From: Clostridia bacterium
GTDB taxonomy: Bacteria; Bacillota; Clostridia; Oscillospirales; Acutalibacteraceae
NCBI GenBank assembly: GCA_017474205.1
Contig: JAFVID010000067.1
Span: 1-54,087, forward strand
DNA length: 54,087 nt
Reading direction: 5' to 3'
This document shows positions 24,153 through 33,306 of this stretch, piece by piece; position 1 is the stretch's first letter; every line of letters starts with the position of its first letter. The notes under the pieces are model-generated. The model was not told the origin of the DNA. It saw only the letters and a list, made by a program, of their open reading frames with translations, and did not search any database. The translations under genes and the position numbers were made by a program.

Positions 24153-25169
24153 TTAGAGTTTAATTGTATTGCCCGATTTCGCACTATCATAAATCGCGCA
24201 TACTACTTTTTGGATTTTGAGGGCTTCTCTACCGCTTATGAAGGGTTCGGTGCCTTCTTCAACCGATTTATAAAAATCGGCTATTTGGCGAATATGTTGG
24301 AACCCCCAATAATCCTTGCCGTTTTCATAATATATTCCGTCATCCTCTTGAGAAATTGTTTCAACGGTGCCATCGGCAAATTCTATTCGGGCGTCGTCAT
24401 AACTCATTACAACTCTGCCCTTTTCGCAACAAAGACGAATTTCAATAGGATCATCACATCCGTAGTTATTCATTGCCCAAAATGCCAATGTTGCGCCGTT
24501 TTTATATCGGATAAATCCTTCGCCTGTATCGTCCACCTTCATAATATCGTGGGCACGGTTGGCAATACTTGCCTGCACTTCAACGGGTTCAGAATTGATA
24601 AACCAGTTTGCAAGGTCGAGGGAATGTATGGCTTGGTCTATAATGACTCCTCCACCCTCTTTCTCCCAAGTGCCTTTCCAATCGGACAAGGAATAATATG
24701 AATCGGGTTTGCACCAAGTAAGGGTACAACGGGCACTTATAATCTTGCCGAGTTTACCATTCTCAAGATTTTTCTTTACAAGTTGAGAAGTATTATTGTA
24801 TCGGCATTGGAAGATAATTCCATATCGAAGATTCTTTTCATCTGCCAATTTAACGTTTGCTTCGCCATCGGCATAATGGATACTCATGGGCTTTTCGCAC
24901 AATACGTTCACGCCGTGTTCAAGGGCATATTTAGAAATAACCGGATGCATATAATGAGGAACACATACGTGGACAACATCCAAATTCTCTTTTTCGATGA
25001 GTTCCTTATAATCATAATATGCGGGGACGTTATATTTTTTTGCTGCCGCATCTGCCCTATCCTTTTTAATATCGCAAACACCTACAAGGGTAGCGTTTTC
25101 AAGATTATCTACACTCGTTGCGTGCATTGTGAAGATTGAGCCACAGCCCACAATTCCAATTCTAAGCAT
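24153..25169 (-). CDS. Gfo/Idh/MocA-family sugar oxidoreductase (1)
   Basis: 338 residues. NAD(P)-binding Rossmann start LRIGIVGCGSIFTMHA, then the family's EKPMS (near residue 92) whose Lys is catalytic, and a C-terminal alpha/beta domain with GGGVIIDQAIHSLDLANWF where Asp/His act in catalysis. Such enzymes oxidise or reduce sugars, inositols or acid derivatives; the substrate is unknown. Start shares a base with the preceding oxidoreductase stop, so they are coupled. Confidence 0.9.
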   Translation of the reverse strand: MLRIGIVGCGSIFTMHATSVDNLENATLVGVCDIKKDRADAAAKKYNVPAYYDYKELIEKENLDVVHVCVPHYMHPVISKYALEHGVNVLCEKPMSIHYADGEANVKLADEKNLRYGIIFQCRYNNTSQLVKKNLENGKLGKIISARCTLTWCKPDSYYSLSDWKGTWEKEGGGVIIDQAIHSLDLANWFINSEPVEVQASIANRAHDIMKVDDTGEGFIRYKNGATLAFWAMNNYGCDDPIEIRLCCEKGRVVMSYDDARIEFADGTVETISQEDDGIYYENGKDYWGFQHIRQIADFYKSVEEGTEPFISGREALKIQKVVCAIYDSAKSGNTIKL

Positions 25170-26140
25170 TATGCTAACTCTCTTTCAAGCAAAAATTTCA
25201 ATGATTCAGCTGCATCCAAAAGGGTTGCTTGTTTAATTTCTTCACCCTTCTTTGCACAATCGGTGAAGTACAAAAGTTCGTTATAATATCCTCCGAGGTC
25301 GGAGATATTACCACTTGTACCGCCTGCAACCGAAAGTTCTTTTTTCTCTATTACGATTTCTTCGGCACCATTTTCGGTATAGAGCATAAATTTGCCCCCT
25401 GCCATAGCAACAACCGCTTTTTCAAATACAACGCGGAAACTTGCAACGAAGGGATGATCTGCAGGGAGATCCCAAGTGCCTTCAACTGCTACAACAAGGT
25501 CATCGTATTGCATAAGAGAATTGATGTAAGAATTTTCTTCACCTATGATATTTTTCACAGTATTTATTGCTTTTGGTTCACCGAAAAGGGACAACACATA
25601 ATCTAAATCGTGAATATGAAGGTCGAGTGCTGCACCTCCTGAAAGAGAAATATTGTGCAACCAATTGTTCCATCCCCAATCAGGAGAAGGGCTAATACGA
25701 CTAAAGGTTGCATTTACAACCTTACCGTATTTACCGCTATTTTTAATATCACGAAGGGCAACGTATTCATCCCAAAAACGGATAACTTGACCTACTTGAA
25801 CATAAGAACCTGTTTCCTTTTGTTTTGCTTTAAGTGCTTCACTCTCGGCAACGGTAAGGGTTACGGGTTTTTCTACGAACACGTATTTTACCTTTTCCAT
25901 AGCAAGCATAGCATATTCAGCATGGAGATAGGTAGGCAAGCATATATCAATAATATCTACATTTGCATTTGCAATAAGATCTTTACCATCTGCATAAATT
26001 TCAGCACCGTCTGCTAATTGTTCGGCTTTTTCGGGCCGAATATCTGCAACCGCTACCAATTCAACGCCGTCTAATGCTTTATAACAATTTGCATGCATTG
26101 TGCCCATAAAGCCACAACCGATAAGTCCTACTTTTAACAT
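25169..26140 (-). CDS. Gfo/Idh/MocA-family sugar oxidoreductase (2)
   Basis: 323 residues. Rossmann motif KVGLIGCGFMGTMHA, EKPVT near residue 95, and SGGAALDLHIHDLDYVLSLFG with the catalytic Asp-His pair. It is clearly divergent from the neighbour, so the two probably act on successive or alternative substrates. Lies 3 bases after the TIM-barrel gene in the same operon. Confidence 0.9.
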   Translation of the reverse strand: MLKVGLIGCGFMGTMHANCYKALDGVELVAVADIRPEKAEQLADGAEIYADGKDLIANANVDIIDICLPTYLHAEYAMLAMEKVKYVFVEKPVTLTVAESEALKAKQKETGSYVQVGQVIRFWDEYVALRDIKNSGKYGKVVNATFSRISPSPDWGWNNWLHNISLSGGAALDLHIHDLDYVLSLFGEPKAINTVKNIIGEENSYINSLMQYDDLVVAVEGTWDLPADHPFVASFRVVFEKAVVAMAGGKFMLYTENGAEEIVIEKKELSVAGGTSGNISDLGGYYNELLYFTDCAKKGEEIKQATLLDAAESLKFLLERELA

Positions 26141-26143
26141 AGT

Positions 26144-26986
26144 TTATTTCCTCCCTAAAATACTATCCATAGCGTTGGATGTGTTATAAATGATTGTTTC
26201 GGTATGATATTTGTAGTTGGGAATCATTTCGGCGGTTACCCATCCGTCATAACCGACCTTTTTAAGTTCTTCTATAACGGCAGGATAATTAACGTCACCT
26301 GCAAGTAAATCTACAAATCCGTGTAAACCGCCTGCTTCAACTCTATAATCTTTGAAGTGAACCTTTTTAATGCGATTACCAAGGCAACTAATCCAGTGTT
26401 CAGGATATCCGTTAGCGAGGGTGTTACCGATATCGAGATAACTACCAACGTATTCACTGCCTACCTTATCGATAAAATCACGCATTTCCATTGGAGAAAG
26501 AAGGAATTTATTCCATACGTTTTCAAGACCAATATTAACTTTATATTGTTCGGCATACTCTTTAACCTTCATAATGGATTCGAGTGAGCGTTCATAACAG
26601 GTTACGTAGTCCATTACTTTACCGGGAGCGGCAAATTCAGCGTTTACAACTCCGGGGATAACAAGGATAGAATCACAACCGAGTATTGATGCGGTTTCTA
26701 AATGTTTTTTAACAATATCTTGTGCTTTTGAGCGAATTGTTTCATCTGCATCATTCAAAAAATAATCCCAGTAAAGTCCGCTTGCAACACTATAAAGTTC
26801 AATTCCGTTTTTATTTGCTTCTTCTATAACCTTGAGCAAATCTTTTTCGGTGGAATTAAGGTTAATTTCTCCTGCACTCTCATTAAGTGCGACCTCTACA
26901 CCCTCAAATCCTGCATCTGCGGCAAGGGCAAAACTTTCTGCTAATGTGGCTTCGGGGAACGACCAAATGCTAATACCTTTTTTCAT
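26144..26986 (-). CDS. sugar phosphate isomerase/epimerase (xylose-isomerase-like TIM barrel)
   Basis: 280 residues, AP-endonuclease-2/xylose isomerase-like fold. Recognisable are SIWSFPEATLAESFALAADA, FEGVEVALNE, the metal-site GLENVWNKF (Glu), SYLDIGNTLANG (Asp) and VHFKDYR (His). Similar to IolE/IolI/UlaE-type isomerases and dehydratases; the exact sugar is unknown. AAGGAGG lies upstream. First gene of an operon with the two oxidoreductases and divergent from an AraC gene. Confidence 0.87.
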   Translation of the reverse strand: MKKGISIWSFPEATLAESFALAADAGFEGVEVALNESAGEINLNSTEKDLLKVIEEANKNGIELYSVASGLYWDYFLNDADETIRSKAQDIVKKHLETASILGCDSILVIPGVVNAEFAAPGKVMDYVTCYERSLESIMKVKEYAEQYKVNIGLENVWNKFLLSPMEMRDFIDKVGSEYVGSYLDIGNTLANGYPEHWISCLGNRIKKVHFKDYRVEAGGLHGFVDLLAGDVNYPAVIEELKKVGYDGWVTAEMIPNYKYHTETIIYNTSNAMDSILGRK

Positions 26987-27106
26987 ATTTATAAATCCTC
27001 CTTGAAATTTTCAAATTTTATGATATTATTGTATAAATGAAGTGCATTTTTGAACAGTCATTTTTGTACTTTATACGTATATTATCGTGCACAAGGGTGG
27101 GTATAT

Positions 27107-27979
27107 ATGGAAAAAGGATATATAAAAACACGGCCAAAAACTGTCGTTGACGTTTCAAAGATAGTTACTATTCACTATTACGAGGTTGGCAAAGGGTTTG
27201 CTTTTGACGGTGAAAGACACGATTTTTGGGAAATGGTCTACGTTGATAAAGGAAGTGTTTACATTACACGGGACGGTGAAGGAATTGTCTTAAAACAAGG
27301 CGAGGTTATTTTTCACAAGCCGAACGAATTTCACACTATACGCGCTTATGAATCGGCTCCGAACTATTTTGTTATTTCATTTACTTCATCCTCGTTTTCA
27401 ATGAAATATTTTGAAGGGTTTTGTAATAACCTCAACAAGATACACAAATCACTTCTTGACGCCATTATAAGGGAGGCGGAGGTAAGTTATCACATACCAA
27501 AGAACGAGCCAAATCTTCGCAAATTAAAGCGAAGAAAGAACGCTCCCCTTGGTGGTGAGCAACTCATTAAAACTTACTTGGAGCAGTTGCTGATTTATCT
27601 TTTACGCACCGAAGAAAAGAATAAGAATGCTACTATACTTCCGCCATCTGCCGAAGAAAAACCACTTATTTTGGATATTAAAAATTACATCAATACTCGA
27701 TGCGAGGAAAATATTAAGGTGGATGAAATTTGTCGTGCTTTTGGTTACAGCAAAAGTTTTTTAAGTCGAATTTTTCGTGAACACACAGGAGAGAGTCTTG
27801 CATCTTACGCTATTTCTGTTAAAATGAAACGTGCAAAAGAGTTATTACGGGATGACCGACTTAACATAACACAAATTTCAAATATGCTTTCCTTTGAAAA
27901 TCCGCAATATTTTGCCAGAGTGTTTAAACGTGAGTGTAATATGACTCCCACGGAATGGAGACAACTTGCTCACAAATAA
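27107..27979 (+). CDS. AraC-family transcriptional regulator
   Basis: 290 residues: cupin N-terminal domain (KGFAFDGERHDFWEMVYVDK, HKPNEFHTI) and a C-terminal double HTH (IKVDEICRAFGYSKSFLSRIF; ITQISNMLSFENPQYFARVF with PTEW end). I chose ATG at 27107; the upstream frame lacks a ribosome site. Divergent from the isomerase/oxidoreductase operon, its probable target. The minus-strand operon promoter shows a fair TACAAT but a poor -35, as expected for an activated promoter. Confidence 0.88.
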   Translation: MEKGYIKTRPKTVVDVSKIVTIHYYEVGKGFAFDGERHDFWEMVYVDKGSVYITRDGEGIVLKQGEVIFHKPNEFHTIRAYESAPNYFVISFTSSSFSMKYFEGFCNNLNKIHKSLLDAIIREAEVSYHIPKNEPNLRKLKRRKNAPLGGEQLIKTYLEQLLIYLLRTEEKNKNATILPPSAEEKPLILDIKNYINTRCEENIKVDEICRAFGYSKSFLSRIFREHTGESLASYAISVKMKRAKELLRDDRLNITQISNMLSFENPQYFARVFKRECNMTPTEWRQLAHK

Positions 27980-28001
27980 TTTTTAATTTTGAGGTTATAA
28001 T

Positions 28002-28706
28002 ATGAAATTTAATAACAGCGGAAAACTTAAAGCCGTTACTTTTAGTTATGATGATGGCGTAACACAGGACATTCGATTGATTGAATTATTGAACAAGTAT
28101 AATTTGAAATGCACCTTCAATCTAAACTCTAAACTTTTATCTCAAAAAGGAATAATTATTCGAAACGGTCAACGTATATCTCATTACAAGATACATCCCG
28201 ATGACGTTAGAGATTTATATGAAGGGCACGAAATTGCTGTGCATACTTTAACGCACCCTAATCTTACACAATGCAGTGGTGATGAAATTATTCATCAGGT
28301 TGAAACCGACAGGGTGAATTTATCTAATCTTGCAGGATATGACGTTGTTGGTATGGCTTATCCTTGCGGTGGAGTAAATAATGATGACCGCGTTGCAAAA
28401 ATTATCAAAGAAAACACAGGGGTTAAATATTGCCGTACCATTACTACCAACGATTGTTTTGATATTCAGGAAAATTTATATCGATTTAACCCCACTTCAC
28501 ATCATTTGGATTTTGAGAAACTTATGCGTTTGGGCGAAGAATTTATTGCCCTCAAACCCGAAACTCCAAAAATATTTTATATTTGGGGCCATTCCTACGA
28601 AATGGATTTTAATGCTGATTATTGGGTAAAATTAGAAAACTTTTTCAAGTTAATAAGCAACAAAGATGATATTTTTTACGGTACAAATAAAGATGTGCTT
28701 TTTTAA
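28002..28706 (+). CDS. polysaccharide deacetylase family protein (NodB-like)
   Basis: 234 residues, a compact NodB-type carbohydrate esterase fold without signal peptide, so presumably cytoplasmic. The metal-site first Asp pair is in FSYDDGVTQD (near residue 16) and the two His ligands in EIAVHTLTHPNL (near residue 75). AYPCGG (near 125) is the third motif. Lies 22 bases after the AraC gene and ends at a strong terminator. It may deacetylate a sugar intermediate handled by the neighbouring enzymes; this is inference from position. Confidence 0.88.
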   Translation: MKFNNSGKLKAVTFSYDDGVTQDIRLIELLNKYNLKCTFNLNSKLLSQKGIIIRNGQRISHYKIHPDDVRDLYEGHEIAVHTLTHPNLTQCSGDEIIHQVETDRVNLSNLAGYDVVGMAYPCGGVNNDDRVAKIIKENTGVKYCRTITTNDCFDIQENLYRFNPTSHHLDFEKLMRLGEEFIALKPETPKIFYIWGHSYEMDFNADYWVKLENFFKLISNKDDIFYGTNKDVLF

Positions 28707-28714
28707 CAAGAATT

Positions 28715-28746
28715 AAGGGCGAGGTGGAATTCCACCTCGCCCTTTG
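28715..28746. terminator. bidirectional terminator between deacetylase and oxidoreductase (3)
   Basis: AAGGGCGAGGTGGAA and TTCCACCTCGCCCTT form a perfect palindrome between converging genes. The GCGAGGTG core matches the terminators at 17.8 and 18.7 kb. Confidence 0.85.
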
Positions 28747-28765
28747 TTATATATTAAACTTTTGA

Positions 28766-29989
28766 TTATTTAAGTGAAACCTTTTCTCCGCCTTTGAGTC
28801 GGGATTCTTCGGCGGCAAAGCCCATATAATGGCTACACATCGCACCTTCAATACCGTTTTTATCGATAACGCGGTTATCGGCGTATGCTTCAACGATATT
28901 TCTTATCATCATAACGTCACCGCCACCGTGTCCGCCTTCAATTTCCTCGGTGGGGATTTCAATTGTACCATCTTCACCACATTTGCCGAGGTACAATTTA
29001 TTTTCGGCAAGTATACCGTAAACCTCACCCAATGTGCCGTGAACACGGATAATACGACTCTCTACCTTTGCAAATGCTGTCATTGTAAGGTGGGCGGTTG
29101 CACCACCTTCGAATTCAATATTGGTAACCTGATGGTCAACAACGTTGTTATCACAATAAAATACACAACGAGAGAATGGATTTGATTTATCTTTAAGGAC
29201 TTCTTTAATATATGCAGGGTCTTCATTCCATTCGCAAAGTCCCATTTTAAGAAGCCAAGTAGGGCATTGAGAATAGAAACGATAGTTGCAATATGGACAG
29301 GTATCGAAATATTTACAATCGCAACAATGTTTTGCGGCACCCTCGGGAGCGTTTTCTTCGTTAAAAAACATAAGATTACCCATTGAAGAAACCGCTACCG
29401 GTTCTTTATCCATAAGCCAATAAAGGATATCCATATCGTGGCTACATTTGGCAATAATCATAGGAGAGGTTTCATCACTGTTTCTCCAGTTACCGCGAAC
29501 GTAACTATGGGATTGATGCCAGAATCCAACACCTTCGGTAAGGTTGATAGACGCTACTCTACCGATGGCACCGCTATCTATAACCTCTTTAAGTTTCATA
29601 AAGAAGGGGGTATATCTTAAAACGTAGCAAAGATAAATTTTTGTACCGTGTTCCTTTGCGGCTTTTTCAATATCTCTACATTGTTCTATGGTTGATGCAA
29701 TTGGTTTTTCAAGGAGAATGTCGTATCCGAGTTCAATCGCCTTCATTACGTGGCGATGATGTAGTTGGTCAAGGGTGGATATCACCAAAAGGTCGGCAAG
29801 TTTGCCCTTTGACCAAAAATCCTCCTCGTTATTAAAAAGTTGGTCAGCGGATAGATTAAATGCATCTCCTGCGTTTTTAAGTTGTGTATCTCTTATATCA
29901 CAAATTGCTACAAGTTCTGCTCCGCAATCTCTAAAATAATGGGCATAACACATTCCGCGGTCACCAAAACCAATAATTGCAACTTTCAT
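28766..29989 (-). CDS. Gfo/Idh/MocA-family oxidoreductase (3), with Cys-rich insert
   Basis: 407 residues, longer than the other two. Rossmann KVAIIGFGDRGMCYAHYF, EKPIA near residue 95, and KCSHDMDILYWLMDKEP with the catalytic His-Asp region. Between about 215 and 245 it has a cluster of cysteines (HCCDCKYFDTCPYCNYRF), a feature seen in a subgroup of this family that may bind a metal. Last gene of a three-gene operon with the AGE epimerase and the 631-residue protein, all likely acting on the same carbohydrate. Confidence 0.88.
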   Translation of the reverse strand: MKVAIIGFGDRGMCYAHYFRDCGAELVAICDIRDTQLKNAGDAFNLSADQLFNNEEDFWSKGKLADLLVISTLDQLHHRHVMKAIELGYDILLEKPIASTIEQCRDIEKAAKEHGTKIYLCYVLRYTPFFMKLKEVIDSGAIGRVASINLTEGVGFWHQSHSYVRGNWRNSDETSPMIIAKCSHDMDILYWLMDKEPVAVSSMGNLMFFNEENAPEGAAKHCCDCKYFDTCPYCNYRFYSQCPTWLLKMGLCEWNEDPAYIKEVLKDKSNPFSRCVFYCDNNVVDHQVTNIEFEGGATAHLTMTAFAKVESRIIRVHGTLGEVYGILAENKLYLGKCGEDGTIEIPTEEIEGGHGGGDVMMIRNIVEAYADNRVIDKNGIEGAMCSHYMGFAAEESRLKGGEKVSLK

Positions 29990-30019
29990 AATATATTTTC
30001 TCTCTTTCTACGTTGTAGT

Positions 30020-31243
30020 TTATAACAAATCCTTGACTTTAACACCATTTTCGGTGGCATCGAGTATTTTTTCACAAAGCATAAGTGCTCTGATTAAATG
30101 ATAAGGCCCTTTCCACATTGAACCTTTTTGATCGTGGGATACTGTACCATCTCTATGAAGATACCCATACCACTCACCATATTCATTATCGGGGAAATGG
30201 GTAAAGATATATTTGTGCAGTTTCTCATACCATTCATCGTAATATGAATCGCCCGTTATATTAGATGCAAGAAGGGTTGCAATAAGCGCTTCGTTATGCA
30301 CCCACCAAAGTTTCATATCATGCTCAAGTTGTTCACAGGGGCGGTTATATACATCTCTGAAATAATAAATACCACCGTATTTTTCATCCCATCCAAGTTC
30401 TAATGACCATTTAAGGATATTTAACGCCTTTTCAAGAAGGTCATTATTGTTTGAATATATCGCCTCGTTCATAAGGAACCATGCGTTTTCGATGGAATGT
30501 CCGGGGTTAATTGTTCTACCTGCGGGATTGTCGAAGATAGCACCATCAAGCCCTACGTTTTCAAGGACACATTTAAGATCTTCTTTATAATGGAAGGTCA
30601 TCATATCATTTATAACGTCATTTATGACCTTATCGTAATAATCTTTACGATCGGGATTTGCTCGGCGAAGGGTTTGTGCCGAACTTACAAGAACCATTGG
30701 ATATGCGTTAGAACGCGTACTTCTAACCTCTGCATTATCCTTGGGTGTAATTTTGAAAGGGTCGGTTGAAGGGTCTTTATAAATACCATACATAAGGTCA
30801 AAATATCTTTCGGCAAGGTCAAGGTCTTCCCTATTTCCTCGAAGAAGATAATATTCTGCAAAACCAACAACAAGAAAACTTTCGGAAAAGAAGTATCGAC
30901 GTTTGCGAAGGGGTTTACCGTCCCTTGTTACGGTAAAATACATTCTACCGTCCTCTTTATCGATACAATGCTCTTTTATAAATTTAGCACCATTATCGGC
31001 GGCTTCACTCCATTTTGGACATTCACCATAAACGTTGCAAAGTTTTGAAAAACTCCAAAGACATCTACCTTGAAACCACACGCTTTTATCATCGTTGTAG
31101 CTTTTACCCTCTCTATCTACACTGGTAATAAAACCACCGAATTCATCATCTATTAAATCGGAATTAATCCAAAAAGGTACAACATCATTAAGCAAATGAT
31201 TATGATAAAATTCATTTAATTCTTTAACTCTTGATATTTCCAT
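30020..31243 (-). CDS. AGE-family N-acylglucosamine 2-epimerase / sugar epimerase
   Basis: 407 residues forming an (alpha/alpha)6 barrel. Family motifs are GGFITSVDREGKSYNDDKS, WFQGRCLWSFSKL, a central NPGHSIENAWFLMNEA and WWVHNEALIATLLAS carrying the catalytic histidines. Members epimerise GlcNAc, cellobiose or mannose or isomerise mannose to fructose; I cannot tell which. GAGG precedes the ATG. Sits between two carbohydrate-related genes in the operon. Confidence 0.9.
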   Translation of the reverse strand: MEISRVKELNEFYHNHLLNDVVPFWINSDLIDDEFGGFITSVDREGKSYNDDKSVWFQGRCLWSFSKLCNVYGECPKWSEAADNGAKFIKEHCIDKEDGRMYFTVTRDGKPLRKRRYFFSESFLVVGFAEYYLLRGNREDLDLAERYFDLMYGIYKDPSTDPFKITPKDNAEVRSTRSNAYPMVLVSSAQTLRRANPDRKDYYDKVINDVINDMMTFHYKEDLKCVLENVGLDGAIFDNPAGRTINPGHSIENAWFLMNEAIYSNNNDLLEKALNILKWSLELGWDEKYGGIYYFRDVYNRPCEQLEHDMKLWWVHNEALIATLLASNITGDSYYDEWYEKLHKYIFTHFPDNEYGEWYGYLHRDGTVSHDQKGSMWKGPYHLIRALMLCEKILDATENGVKVKDLL

Positions 31244-31258
31244 AATACATCCTCAATA

Positions 31259-33154
31259 TTACTTATTCTTGGATTTTTCAACCATTTCGGGGAACATCAT
31301 ACCCATAAGAATTTCGGAGCATGTCCATCCCGTTTCACTGCTATAGGTTGCCCATCCGCTATCGTGGGGGGCAGCGTATGCTTCTTCTAAATCCATATCG
31401 AAGGCACGACACCAACTACCATTAGTAAGATGATTTTCACTTTTGATCTGTGTGCGGATAAAGAATTGAACTATTCCTTTCCACAAATCCTTAAACCACT
31501 CATCCCCTGTTGCCATGTGTGCATAGGCAAAACCCATAGGCAAAAAGTTGCAGGAATAGAGCAGGTCGGCTACGGGGTCTCCATTTTCGGTAAGAATGGA
31601 ACATTCATCATTTACCGAGTTGCGATTACGCATTGCTTTATAATCGGTATCCCATTCTTTATATCCACCGAAGGAATGACGAACCTTTTGTAAATCATTC
31701 ACAACACGGTAAAGCATATCTTTATGCTTTTCTTCTTTCGTAACATCATAAAGAACAGCAAGGGGAAGTACCAGACGACACATTTCCTGAGTTTCGCTTT
31801 GTTCTCTTATGGTATCGGGATACATTTCCATAAGGGTTTCGAGACCTTTTCTACCTACCTCAAGATATCTTTTATCTCCGCAATATTTATATGCAAGTAG
31901 TAATGCTGCACTATAAAAAGCGTTATAGTGGGCTGAACGGCATCCGTGCTCGGCGGCGGCAAGATTAGCCATTACCGCTTCGTTAAGGTTGATTCTATCG
32001 GTACGGAATTCCCTTGTTCCATCCTTTGCAGTGGTTTTAACAAGGAAATTAAGACAACTTTTAACGGTCTCAAAGTGCTTATCATTACCAAACAACACAC
32101 AGTCATAAAGGGTGGGAAGAATCGCTCTTGCAACGTCATCTTGATAGCACACGCCCCACGCCTCTTCAGTCCAGTGCATCATACCATCAAAGAGTCCGCC
32201 CTTTTCTACCATTGGGTCGTAAACAAACTCTTCAAGTTTGTTTCCAATTTCACCGCATTTTTTGCAATCATAAAGCGATGAAAACATCTTAAATGCACCC
32301 GATGCTTCACCCGTGCAATCGGTACGAACATAAGTGAGCAAGGTTTGATTCCCATCGGGGTCAATATTATGGTGAAGTCCTTCACGAATGCCCCCTGCAC
32401 CGTCTTCTACAAGAAATCCTTTTAGCCAATTTATGCCCTTTTCTATTGCATTTTTGCGACACTTTTCGAAAACATCGGAATCAAACAAATCTTCATCAAC
32501 ACCATAAGTCACAACGCTATCTAGCATTTTTGACGGCTTGTTACCTGTTATCCATTTAACAATATAGGTAATAAGTTTTATCCAATTTTCTCTTGGGGAA
32601 AAACGGGCTTTATTAAAATTTTGAAGGCGAAAATCGGTCATTAAAACGGTATTATTTTTACACAACCACATTCCGTGAGAAGCACCGTTCAAGATTTCTT
32701 CACGGGTCATATTAACGCGGGAATGAGCGACAATGAAATCTCTATAAACAAGAAGTGGGACTGTATCTTCATACATAAAATAGGGCTTTTCCATTAAATT
32801 GCTTTGTTCATCAAGCAAGTCACCCATAGTAAGGCCTTCTATTCCTTCGCCGTTTTCATTTCCGATATACACAAGACGACTATGGGATGTATTTTTAGGT
32901 GGTTCGGTATAAATATCCAGAAAAGAACCGATTGCTTCGGTAAACACACGTTTACCCTTTTCATTCTCTTTTTCAATTCTATTGCGGAGTCGGGCATCTA
33001 CCATTTTACCCGGCAAAAGAATACAATAAGCATCATACACCGAAACATCCGATTTAAGTGCTTCGGCTTGATTTAATAAATCTATATCAACGTTGCAAGT
33101 CCTTAAAACAGCGGAAAAATCACTTTCTTTTTCAGCCAAAATAAGTAGTTTCAT
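31259..33154 (-). CDS. 631-residue protein of unknown family, probably an alpha/alpha-barrel carbohydrate enzyme
   Basis: No signal peptide, so cytoplasmic. The first ~200 residues look like a class-I amidotransferase-type flavodoxin fold (KLLILAEKESDFSAVL, YDAYCILLPGK, GASHGMWLCKNN). The remaining ~400 are repeated helical hairpins (INWLKGFLVEDGAGGIREGL, WTEEAWGVCYQDDVARAIL, FLPMGFAYAHMATGDEWFKD) as in six-hairpin glycosidases. A Trp/Asp/Glu-rich pattern suggests a sugar site, but I recognise no named GH family. First gene of the operon with AGE and oxidoreductase 3. Function not assigned. Confidence 0.7.
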   Translation of the reverse strand: MKLLILAEKESDFSAVLRTCNVDIDLLNQAEALKSDVSVYDAYCILLPGKMVDARLRNRIEKENEKGKRVFTEAIGSFLDIYTEPPKNTSHSRLVYIGNENGEGIEGLTMGDLLDEQSNLMEKPYFMYEDTVPLLVYRDFIVAHSRVNMTREEILNGASHGMWLCKNNTVLMTDFRLQNFNKARFSPRENWIKLITYIVKWITGNKPSKMLDSVVTYGVDEDLFDSDVFEKCRKNAIEKGINWLKGFLVEDGAGGIREGLHHNIDPDGNQTLLTYVRTDCTGEASGAFKMFSSLYDCKKCGEIGNKLEEFVYDPMVEKGGLFDGMMHWTEEAWGVCYQDDVARAILPTLYDCVLFGNDKHFETVKSCLNFLVKTTAKDGTREFRTDRINLNEAVMANLAAAEHGCRSAHYNAFYSAALLLAYKYCGDKRYLEVGRKGLETLMEMYPDTIREQSETQEMCRLVLPLAVLYDVTKEEKHKDMLYRVVNDLQKVRHSFGGYKEWDTDYKAMRNRNSVNDECSILTENGDPVADLLYSCNFLPMGFAYAHMATGDEWFKDLWKGIVQFFIRTQIKSENHLTNGSWCRAFDMDLEEAYAAPHDSGWATYSSETGWTCSEILMGMMFPEMVEKSKNK

Positions 33155-33187
33155 ACCTATCCCACTTTCAAAAATTGCATCTAATCA

Positions 33188-33216
33188 ATATTATCATAAT
33201 GCCTCATTGTAGTCAA
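33188..33216 (-). promoter_or_regulatory. sigma-A promoter of the 631-residue protein/AGE/oxidoreductase operon
   Basis: Minus-strand TTGACT (33211-33216), 17 bases, TAATAT (33188-33193), about 35 bases upstream of the start. Confidence 0.7.
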
Positions 33217-33240
33217 CACATAAACTTAAATTTAAGATAC

Positions 33241-33268
33241 TTGACACACTATATTTTTTATATATAAT
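33241..33268 (+). promoter_or_regulatory. sigma-A promoter of the metF operon
   Basis: TTGACA (33241-33246), 16 bases, TATAAT (33263-33268). Only about 35 bases remain before metF, too few for a SAM or B12 riboswitch or a Met T-box. Confidence 0.7.
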
Positions 33269-33306
33269 TATTATATATAACTTAATTGGAAATTGGGTGT
33301 TAGAAA

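Noticed and set aside
33155-33306. Possible SAM or cobalamin riboswitch before metF
   Set aside because: The leader after the promoter is too short and contains no conserved box.
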